From Priapulus caudatus (taxonomy: Eukaryota > Priapulida > Priapulimorpha > Priapulimorphida > Priapulidae), in the NCBI RefSeq assembly GCF_000485595.1, contig NW_014577190.1, forward strand, positions 402,374-446,199: a stretch of DNA of 43,826 bases, given 5' to 3'. Of the stretch, positions 23,179 through 34,400 are shown piece after piece. The stretch's first letter is position 1, and each line of letters begins with the position of its first letter. The position numbers and the translations under genes were made by a program. The notes under the pieces are model-generated. The model was not told where the DNA came from. It ran no database searches and worked only from the letters and a program-made list of their open reading frames with translations.

Positions 23179-23312
23179 TTATTCACATGCAAGCTTGCTA
23201 TCAAAGCTACTGAGGGCAATACTGAAGGCTTGAAGACCACACATTGGATAGTTAAAGTCCATTGTGAAGACATCTTCTGCTACTCGGCCGAACTGCATCA
23301 CAATGTAGTCAA
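23179..23312 (-). CDS. TUB: TULP terminal exon
   Basis: Acceptor TTTTGTAG; encodes [15 protein letters not shown]...[12 protein letters not shown] and a TAA stop (23179-23181). This is the final beta-strand and the buried hydrophobic C-terminal helix of the tubby barrel. The junction residue is Val where vertebrates have Pro. AATAAA overlaps the stop codon. Confidence 0.97.
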
Positions 23313-26300
23313 CTACAAAATAAAATGCAAGAAAGAGCAACTAACAAGAGCAGTACAATGACATGAGCAAATTCAGCAATAGTACTAGTAGTTGTCGCTT
23401 TTGAGCTGTTAATATCGTCAACAGTAATGGCCATTCATATATACTGTCACTGTCAGTATCGTCAACACTACTGAACACTAATATAGTCAGTATCATCAAC
23501 AGTAGTGGTCACCAATCTATTGTCAGCATAACCAACAGTAGTGAACACCAATATATTGCCAATATCATAAACAATAGTAGCCAACAATATGATCTTGGAT
23601 AATACGCAACTAGTAATTAGGCCATCGAATTATGATGGTTCAGCATCAGCCAAATAGTAGCTCAGGCCATGAATATGTCAGTCATCATCAGTAGCTAGAT
23701 AGCCATTAATGGTGTTCGCTTCGACATCAATTAATATCTAGCTCATGAAGTAATCCTAGCATCACAATAAGTAAGTAAGCCATCAATATGTCAGCATCAT
23801 CTAGTAGTAGCCATTAATATGTTAGCATCATCAGTAGTAGTAGCCATTAATGTGTCAGCATCATCAGTTCAGGATAGTAGCCATCATATGTGTCAGCATA
23901 TCAATAGTCATTAGCCGACATCAATGTGTCACATCATCATTTAGGGTAGCCGTGATATTATGTCAATAGCATCATTAAATAGTAATATAGCCATCAATGT
24001 GTCCAGTATCATCATGTAGTAAGTAACTCATTAAAGCAGCGGTGCGCACACGTGAGTTATTTTAACTCAAGTAAAATGACGCATGAGTCAAATTAATCTC
24101 AACGCAAATCTGCCGCAACACGAGTGAGTAAAAGTGACGCATTGCGTCAAATACTAACGAAAATCCGGCCGCATCAACGTGACGTAAAACTGGACTCATG
24201 CATCAATTTTGACTTGGAAGTAAAATAACTCCGCGTGTGCGCAACGGGCTTATATTGTCAGCACATCATCATTCAGTAGTAATGCCATCATGTGTCGAGC
24301 TCATCCATTAGTAGTAGCCATTAATGTGTCAGCATCATCAGTAGTAGTAGCCATCAATATGTCAGCATCATCAGTAGTAATAGCCATCAATGTGTCAGCA
24401 TCATCATTAGTAGTAGCCATGAATATGTTAGCATCATCATTAGTAGTAGCCATTAATGCATCAGCATTACCAATAGTCAATCAGCCATCAATTGCGTTCA
24501 GCATCATCATATAAGTAGTAAGCCATCATCATAGTGTCAGCATCAATCAGTAGTAGTAGCATCAATGTGTCAGCAATCATCATTAGTAAGTAGCGCGCAT
24601 CATATGTCAGCATCATCATCATAGTACCATCCAAATAATGTCAGCATCATCATTAGTAGTAGCCATTAATGTGTCAGCATCATCAGTAGTAGTAGCCATC
24701 AATGTGTTTAGCATCATCATTAGTAGTAGCCATCAATGTGTCAGCATCATCATTAGTAGTAGCCATGAATATGTTAGCATCCATCATTAGAGTAGCCATT
24801 TAATCATCAGCATTACCAATAGGTACTAAGCCATGAATATGTCAGCATCATATCATTAAGTCGTAAGGTCCATTAATGCATCAGCATTAACCAATCAGGT
24901 AGCAGCCATGGAATATGTCAAGATCATCATCCAAATAGTGTAGCCATTAATGCATCAGCAATTATCGCAATAGTACTAGGCGGACATGTCAATATGGTCT
25001 AGCCATCATCATTAGTAGTAGCCATTAATGCATCAGCATTACCAATAGTACTAGAGCCATGAATATGTCAGCATAATGGCCATAATTGTAAACATTAGGT
25101 ACACCACCATTAATTGGCAGAATTACAGTTACAGGCTATGTTATTTTGATATTGAGGTCATAGCAAATAAACCAAACGTTAATATGTTAACAATATCAAT
25201 AGAAAATTCCATGAATGTTTTGCTAGTAAACACTGACTGAATCGAAGCAGCATTGTTTCTTTACTATTCACTTACCATCATTATCATGGACTATCTGGAA
25301 ATTTTTCACAGATGCCTGTGTCACTCTCCCATGGAAGTTCAGCACATACGACTGGGTGTCTGAAAGAGCAAAATGGTTTTTTACGTCTCCTATTTCTTTC
25401 CCTCTCTCATTTGTTCATGGACCTGTTACTGTCCATTAAACTAGATGGTGTACATCTTTCAGTAAATATTCCTGGTAACAATGTTCTATGATTACTCCAG
25501 AGCAACCAGTAATGTCACAATCTGGATAACAGTCAGTGTATAACATGAAAAGTCATTGCTAATGACATACCATCATTCCAGATCGGTGTCTTGTTGTGCA
25601 GTTCCAGCAGGTTCTCCATGTTTTTACGTTTATGTCGATCTACAAGTCCATCGTGTTCCTGTAAGAACAAGCTTAATAGGTGCATAACTCCACACAATAT
25701 AAGAGAGCTGTCGAAACGAACATCACAATACAACACTTAAATTACATTAGTTTTGACTTGTTCGAACACAATTTAAAAGGGACACAACACACTATGCATT
25801 CATTGGTGTACGTAAAACAGAATGCAAAAGAATATTGAGGTTATACTAGTTACGTGCTGAAACAGAACAGGATAGTAGACGTTTACAAGCGTTAGCAAGT
25901 ATGTTACATTTGTTCAAACGCAAGAATTTACAAGAAAAACATCGACTTACAGTACGTACCGATCGAGGCTTAATGTCAACTCTCTCATGGTCAAGATTCA
26001 ACCCTGGAATGATGACGCTCATCTTACGTGGACCTTTAAATCCGAGCACATTCGTCTCCTGCACAAAGTAGGAAGTACAAACCGTGTCAAAATTTACCTT
26101 TTTTTGCTTAAAACAGTATTTTTATTGCCCAACATAATTCTAAACTTGGTTACAGATTTTCCCAACAATTACAATTGCTTGTGTTTACTATAAAACACAA
26201 TGTTTACTGAATGCACGTATATTTTTTAACAAATTACCATCGTAATTGTAATACATTTAGTACAAGTTGAGATGTAATTCATTACTTCCCAGTTCAACCA

Positions 26301-28385
26301 TTCACTTCCCTCCATCCACCCTTCTACGACTACATCACTCTGTCATATCATGTAACACATCCTGTCCCTACAAGCTGCACTATCTCCTATGAGAACCTAC
26401 ATCCTTGTACCACTCAGCTGTAATATTGGCTCCTAACTCATTTTTCTCCACACAACTGTGTTTGCCGCATCAAAATGAATGCAAATATAGACACAAAAAC
26501 TTACGTATATCACAGCAACAAGTTCCCGACGCAGATCGCTTCCATCCACAATGCCCTTGCGTGGGTTAGCCCCACTATCGAAACATGTAAATGCTGTGCC
26601 CAGCATGTTGGACCTGTTGGTAATATCATATATATACTTCAGAACATCAAAAATATTTTTAATAAAAGTAATGTAAAAAACGTGCCTTAACTATGTACCA
26701 TGAAATTCAGAATATACATTAATCAATTAATACCAATAAAATTACAACTACATGAAAACACAAGAGCAACTATGTAGGACATACATGATATCTGTAAATG
26801 TGATGAATACAAGAAACAAATTTACACCACTTTTAATCGATTATCTATTTAATCAATCACTATCTACATTCTTATCAAAAACAAGTGCCTGCACGAGCAT
26901 TTATTAAATCCCAGCAATGAATTCGGTATGGAACACAATGCTCTAGCAAGGACAGCGTTTCAAAAAAGCATTTCAAAGCTCATTCTTATAACTGGAAACA
27001 TTGTAAAGAACTCATCATAAGTAGCCATTTCAAGTGTAATATTTAGCTGGCAGCATTGTTGCCAGCCCTACGGAGCCCGGGAAGGAACATGGGAAAATAT
27101 TTTTTCGGGGGGTATCTTCGTTCCCTCGAGATACTATCTCGTTTCCACAGGATATTATATCGTTCCCTCGAGATAATTATCTCATTCCTTCGTGAAATGG
27201 ACGGAAAATGGACATAAAAATTGAACGATATAATATCTCGTGGAAACCTCCGGGGGTCCCTTCCCGGGCCCCGTACAGCCCTGTACTAGCCTATTCAAAA
27301 TAATTTTAATTAGTTATCTCGCACCACTTTAACACATTATACTTGGTGGAAGAATAATTATGAGTAATTGATGTGTAGTACAAATGGATTGTGTTCAACC
27401 CAGTCATGAGCAGTACATCACTCTGGGTTTTATAATGCATTGGGTGTCAGTAATGTGTGGTGAGACAAAAGTGAGGACTCAGGTAGTGTAGCAGATATCA
27501 CAAGTAGTACGCGCACTTGATTTTTCTGCTTCAATTTGCGTAAGAAAGCTTTGACGAAACCCTGTACAAGGCCATAAACCTAGAATAACCTCTCCACAAA
27601 ATACGCAATTACAGCCGATAACTACAAATTTAGCCCACGTCTACCCCGGATTGCATACACACACCATTTTGCATGGGATACCTTAGTCCGAAAATACTTA
27701 GCACGGTTTGAAGTGGGCCTCACCAACCTCAATTCGGTGGACTAGCTTAGTCCGTGCTAGCGTGTATTTGGCCTGGTATAGCGTGTACACACTGCAAAAA
27801 TTTAATCTGGGCCAGGCCCAAACTAGTTTGATGTAGGATCAAGTTTGCAATCTTTACTGGGTTTGAGTGTATGTGTATAAGTGTACACGTGTGCGTGATT
27901 GCTGCAGTGGTCCAAAGGTTAGCATGTCCACCTTTCCCTGTTCAAATCCCTGCCACAGTAAATTTCCTCAATGTGTAAAAACCTGGCTCTCCACAGGCCC
28001 CACTGCCTTGCAGGATATCCTTGGACAAAAAAATGGCAATTGGAGTAAATCCAGACAGAAAATTTGGAATGGGGCACAAAAAGGCAGCTGGACATCGGTA
28101 TCATCGATCATCCTTCCAGCAGCTATTTAAGCCAAGCTGAGGCTAAAGATATTGCTCTGCTTGCCTCTGGACCACACCAGCAGGGCAAACAGAGGGATTC
28201 TGAAGACTGGGAAACCCAGGCTCTTCATATATTCCTCCCAGTCTTCCTACAGGGAGGTCACTCCAATGCTGTTGTTTGCAGCAACAGAAACAATGCAAGG
28301 GAATTAAGGGACGTTAGTGCAACAAAATCTATTTTCCAAGAAGATACAGACGAATGCCACAACCCGTCTGCACAATACATGAGAT

Positions 28386-28416
<31 letters not shown>

Positions 28417-31400
28417 GTGTGTGCGTGTGCGTGTGCGTGCGCGTGCGCGTGCATGTGCGCGTGTTTGTAATATGCATGCATGAAGATGTCCTGCACAAAT
28501 AACATACCTGAGCTTTCCAACATAAGACTCAGCAGCTCTAGAGAGATCTGTGGGGTCAATGGTGATCAGGTAGTTTGAAGTTGTGCTTTTCTTTCGCTTC
28601 CGTGCTGCAAGCAGAAACACCTGAAAAATAGAGATAAAGACATTTGTAAGTCGATCCTTGTAAAGCCACACGTTTATGATAATACAGCACATATCGAGAG
28701 ATGTTGAGACAAGATTCTGCAGTGATTGCTGGCCTGATAAATACTACATTACCCTACAATAGGAGGCTCACCAATCACGAAACCTAAATAACAACGTTGT
28801 AGTTAACCATATATCCTCTTAGGTACAAATTGTATCAAAATGAAGGTAATGGAGTCAGGAATCTGAAAATGTTGCGATGCGACGGGTCACATATATAGAC
28901 ACGAAAAAAGAACTATGAGATTCGCAGTTCACACGTGCTTGCCTTTTTCCCATCATCACGTTCGAGGTGTAAGAAGTAGGTAGGATACATTCCACGATCG
29001 ACGCCTTTTCTGTCTCTGGTTATACGGCACTTTATGGTGACACCTTGTGGAGCTGGCTTCAACACGAATGCTTCTAAGTCATCAATATCAACTTGAGCCA
29101 TGGCTCCACCACTTGCTGCCAGCGGCTGCTCCTAGAGTAGATGGTTAAAGCATTAGACTACATCATGACTTTAGCCTTTGATATTTCAGTTTGCGTTAAA
29201 TTTAGGGAGAGTTTCTTCTGTAACGTGATACTCACATCTCTACATCATGTGAAATGCACACACAGGAAACCAAAGAGCTGTGCAGTAACAATATGGAAAT
29301 GTTTCTTCGTGCAGTAATTACTGCTAACCTCCAAACTCACCATGCCAGGTGTCTGCCCAATAGGAGTCATATCACCAGAATTATCATCAGGAGAGTCTAC
29401 AGGAATAACTGGGGTGCTCTCCTCATCTTCCAGATCATAATCTGCATGCGTAGTGAGACCCATTTGCTCCAATTTATGTTCTGTGTCTGAAATGATATCA
29501 TTAATTACCACATAAGTTGTTACAAATAGACAAAAACTTAATGCTTTCGCGAAACAGTTCTATTTAAATTATTTTTGCGATAAAAAATACTATCACAAAA
29601 AATTGCTTCAATTCTTATTTAATAGCCTAATTACTGAATTATGCATCTATTTTGTAAATTCTTAACACAATTATATTCAATTTACATAAAAGATTATTGC
29701 GAAAACGTCTTCTTTTGTAGTTATCCATCTTTAGCTTCTGCTTGGAATTTCATATTATTGCAAGACTATTGTAGACCTATGAATAGGGTTGCTAGGCAAC
29801 TGCAACTAAATAGAATGGAACAAGCACACAGGTATTGTATAACAATAATGTCATGACATCACAATATTATATTTTAGTGTTTATGTGAGATGTAAATTGA
29901 AAAGACATATATATGCATAAATAATATACAGCCATGCCCGATTTTATCATGCACCAACAACAGCTATCGGCACACAGACAATATTCTATACATCAATGAA
30001 ACCAAATGTTACTCAACGAAGCTGACTCCATGCTCACTCCTGAAACCTCTGCAGCACTCTCTTACAACCATGTTTTGTCACAATACAGTTTACAGCAATT
30101 CTATATAGCATGTGTGTTATGATAGGCCTTTGTCATGGTGTAGATGGTAGCAATGACATGTGCTTTTCGTGTCATGATGCAGATGGCAGCATATATGCTG
30201 TAGGCCCTGTTTATTGTTGTGAATCTGAAAATCCGATTACAGGCTATGTAGCCATTACACATTTATGACAATGGTGCTTTCAGCCATGCAGTATTAATGC
30301 GGCCAGATGATCGCCGTGACATGTTGTGTTTTGCAACGACTTATACGCCCACCATGGCAAGGCACGTTTTGTAACGACTCACACATCTGCTGAGATCAGG
30401 TTATGTTTTCTCACAGCCCAGGAGACCTCTGTGACAGATCATGTTTTGTCACAACCCAGACTGCAGCAAGGGACTTTTTTTCTAACCATCCAAATGCCAG
30501 TAGTGCTAGACCGCACCATTTCATTACCCCTGCTCGCTAATTTCGAACTCACCAAGTACTTGAAAATCATCGTCATCATCAAAATCTGAGCTCTGTCCAA
30601 TGACTGGTAGGACCTGTACCGTGGTAGCTGTACTGTCAGGACTGCTGAGTGAGTAGGAGAGGGGACCATCATAACCTGCAGACACATTTTACATAGTCAA
30701 ATATACCAGCATGCAGTCTGCAGAGAAATGAAAAAAGCATCATATTTCTGAGATAATGCTATTTACATACGGTGTTCCCACTTTATCAGGACAGACCGGA
30801 AAGTCAGGAAACTATGAAAATATCTCAATTAAGCAGTGAACACATTTTCAGATTTTCCATTCGCACATGCATGCCTATTTGTACCTTATGCAATTGTCTT
30901 TACACAAAATGCTCTGTACAATAAACACAGTGTACAATACACAAATTTGCAATAAAAATATTTTGTAAGCTGAATGTTCAGAATGAAAGCCAAGACAAAC
31001 CTGAACTGTCAATTTGTTTCAAAGTTTAGGATCGTTTTACTTTTACACCATTTACTTAAAAAAAGAATCTGTTCTGTAGAAAACAACCTATTTATTCCAT
31101 GTTATGTCCCTTTTATCCGATTAAAATAACATGTGTAAGGGGTTTTATCGTTTATGTCGTTTAAGTGATGTGCCTGTTTACCTGAGGCCCGATAAAGTAG
31201 GAAACACTGTATCAAGAGCTAATAATTAATACATTAGCTTATTAGCTTAGGTATTATTAGCTCTTGATTGTATGTATATATATATATGACATGACAGAAT
31301 AAACAGTGCACATAATAACACATGCATACTACGTTTAACTCATGTATACTATCATAAGCAGAACTTCATGATACTACGTACAACACAATGCGCAGCACAC

Positions 31401-34400
31401 ATCGTACATGCAAATTATACACCGTGCACATGCATTGTCTGCTATAAACGTGCAATTTGCATAATGCATGCACAGTACAGTACTTATCATACAATTACAT
31501 TGTGTATCATGTATTTGCAGTAAATATTAACACATGATCACAGTGCAGAACCAGCGGTCGTTCCCAAACTTGCAGCACCCAACAACGTTATTAGTAGGCC
31601 TATGTGATCTGCCACATCAAAAAACCTGTCTCATTGCCCCAACCAAAAGTTCCAATTAAAATTAGGACAGCCAAAGGCTTAATGTATAAATCTGTGATTA
31701 ATCACTATGAAGAATTTTTCACGAATATGTTCTATGGTGGGATAGTAAGTGAGTAACATAAATAAGTTGTTAACCAATAGAACAAATAAAATAACTACTA
31801 AGAAAATTACACGTCTTTTTAACAAACATGCAAGCAGCTTTTCTGTGCCTATTCTAATTGCTCCACATGTTACCGATGCCCAAATAACCAAATGCACCAG
31901 ACAAAAAATATAATCATTGCTAATGTTATTATAGGTGTCAATCTATCATAAGTCCCTGTAAAACACGAGTCAACTCGTGGCAACATTGTGAAGTAAATCA
32001 CCACTAAACGAGATTCATCGCTATCTTAATTATAGTATTACGTGATAGATGGGACTGCTAACGCGAATATAAAACAAGCAGACACGATCTATATTTACCC
32101 CAGCCTTAGAATTTATCACTTTACCTATATTTAACAGACCTTACGTACACCTGTAGTGGTAAAGAACAACATTAGCAAGCTAGCTGTTATTATTTTTCAG
32201 ATAAGTCACAGTTTATTTATGCTAGTTGTTATTTTTTTCGCAAAATATCAACTATTGTATTGATTCATTTTGAAAATTGCCATTAATTGTTATGGATGAC
32301 AGCATTGTTTGTTCTGCTTCCATCTTGCTGTTATGATACGAGTTGTACTTTTGGATTTTACTTGTCCATGCTTACAGACCTAAAGCTTATTATAAAAGTG
32401 ATACTCTATTTAATTTAAACTACAATTGTGCAGTGCAAATAATGAACAAATCTTGCAATATCTTAATCATTTTGAAGACAAAAAATATCAACGTTCCTAA
32501 AACATAGGAAAACGTATAGAAAAAGGGCAACTTGGATTATGATAACCACAAGATGCAGCAGAAGCAGTGGAGCCCACGATTGGTACCATAAAAACCTATT
32601 GGTATCAATGTTTAAAAAAAAAGTTACTTATTTCTGATTAATACTGAATAAAAAATCGAAATTGGCATCTGGCATAAATAAAACTTGAACAAAAAGGAAA
32701 TAATGGTGGTGTTCTCTTTTAATGGTTGTGAAAAAATGACGTTTAACCTTTAATTATTTTAATAAAGCTGCTACAGTGCTAGTCGAGGGTCCTTCACAGA
32801 TTACACAATCAAATAGGAGTACACAGTAAACATAGAACATGCCTCTTTAATTACAACGCACACACACGACTAAAACCCCATACAGACTGAAAATTTGATA
32901 TGGTATTAAACTGGTGCGGGTTAGGCGCACACCAAATTTTTGCAGTGTGTACACGCTATCCCGCTCCAAATACACGCTGGCCCGCACCAATTTGGCCCCG
33001 CAAATGAAGGAGGGCCAGGCGCGGAATAAGTTATCCCGCACCAAGCTATGTCTGTACGATTTGGGAAACACTTTCCCCCGGGCGTAGATGGATGCATGGT
33101 CACGTGATGTGGCTGCACTTGTGTTAGGATTAGGGTTAGGCTCAGGGTTAGGGTTAGGGTTAGGATTAGGGTTAGGGTTAGGGAAATAAGGCCATGTCTA
33201 GCACGAAAGTATGACTGTGGAATCTTTCTGCGGAAGATTTGGACTTTGAAGCATCTAGTATGATCTACGCCACCGACGCCATCTTGTCCATCTACGCCCG
33301 GGGGAAAGTGACACCCGCAAAACACGCGGGCCAGACCCGGTGCTAAATCGCAATACGCATGCGCATAGCCTTATTTAGGTCACGTAATTGTACAATTGCT
33401 GTCTGCGGGGTGACGTGGCGAGCTGAACTGAGAACTGATGACTCATTTAATGTAGGATCAAATATGCAGTCTGTACGTTACGATTTGGCGCGCACCTCTT
33501 ACATACCATATCAAATGGTAGCAAATAGCAAAATGATGCCCCCCCCCCCAATTTTGGAGGCACGTGCTGATGTGCGTCATTTATACAAGAATCTTCCTTA
33601 TTATTGCTGCTATTAACTATCCCATGATTATTGTTTCCTTAAAACTATCAGGAGTATTAAAAATCTTAAAAGCAACTTAATTGGAATAAATAACTACTTA
33701 CTCATAAGTATTACTTCAAATACTATTGCACATGATAACGTAAATACACGAGATCCTAATCTGAGTGTTTGCTGAAGACATACCCATCTAGTTTCATTGT
33801 TCAGTCAGTAATATTTAGTATTTTACTTAGTACAATTATTAGTATTTTACTTAGTACAATTATTAGTATTTTACTTAGTACAATTATTAGTATTTTACTT
33901 AGTACAATTATTAGTATCTTACTTAGTAAAATTATTAGTATCTTACTTAGTACAATTATTAGTATTTTATACAAGTTTTTATACTTATCAGTAAATACAG
34001 GAACATTTTCACAAGGGCGATGTTAAATTTGACAACAGTGGTGCGCCACTGTGCCTCTTTATGTATATATAAGAAACCCTGATAACGCAATGTCACAAGC
34101 AGTCAATCCCAAGCCAGTGAAGTACGCAATCTATATGGTTGAGAGTTAAATAGAACCTATATGCTGAATGACTATGCTGAATGTAGATATGAGTAAATTA
34201 CTAAAGCGCAATGCTAAACGGCATGAATATAATACCTAATAAATTAATTACCATGTAAGGAAGGTGCACTGCTGTTGTTGTACTGCATCAGAGGTTTCGT
34301 CTCGTCGCGGGCGCTACCCCCTGACTTTCCTCGTCGTGCAGATGTTGGACGCGGCTGATCATTGGCCTGCACCATACCAGGCATGCTACGCTTCTGTCTC

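Larger units (their letters stand above)
23313..25275 (-). other. TULP last intron, mostly a 33-bp satellite
   Basis: GT-AG intron between the last two tubby-domain exons. Apart from ~100-200 bp at each end it is made of the tandem array and the fold-back element inside it, listed separately. Confidence 0.9.
26614..28507 (-). other. TULP intron with three repeat types
   Basis: GT-AG intron. It holds a fold-back element (27064-27283), a dispersed repeat (27640-27850), a tRNA-like SINE head (from 27896) and a GT/GC microsatellite (28386-28467). The first ~450 bp (26614-27063) show nothing recognisable. Confidence 0.8.
32868..33545. repeat. Composite repeat related to 27.6 kb copy
   Basis: The left part (32868-33060) is the reverse complement of the 27.6-27.85 kb family (GCAGTGTGTACACGCTAT, CCAAATACACGCT). 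The right part (33440-33545) carries GATTTGGCGCGCACC and ACATACCATATCAAAT, echoing GGCGCACACCAAAT and TGATATGGTAT at the left in inverted order. The TTAGGG MITE sits between them. A run of C (33540-33549) follows. Confidence 0.65.
30676..34251 (-). other. TULP large intron (~3.6 kb)
   Basis: Holds a mariner-like MITE (30770-31209), a hairpin (31213-31268), a TTAGGG-bearing MITE within a dispersed repeat (32868-33545) and a 24-bp tandem repeat (33811-33972). Nothing recognised in 31270-32865 or 33975-34250. Confidence 0.8.

Noticed and set aside
24290-24514. 75-codon frame with an 11-residue repeat ([11 protein letters not shown] type)
   Set aside because: It arises because the 33-bp satellite period is a multiple of three; the array sits in an intron of the TULP gene on the other strand.
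23412-25075. Possible CRISPR-like array of regularly spaced repeats
   Set aside because: Contiguous tandem units with no unique spacers, in a eukaryotic intron.
27905-27957. A functional tRNA gene
   Set aside because: Box-like motifs are present, but the acceptor stem does not close and the anticodon arm is poor; better read as a SINE head.
33769-34026. Hydrophobic ILLSTIIS-repeat frame resembling membrane segments
   Set aside because: Direct translation of the 24-bp tandem repeat; no start context or homology.
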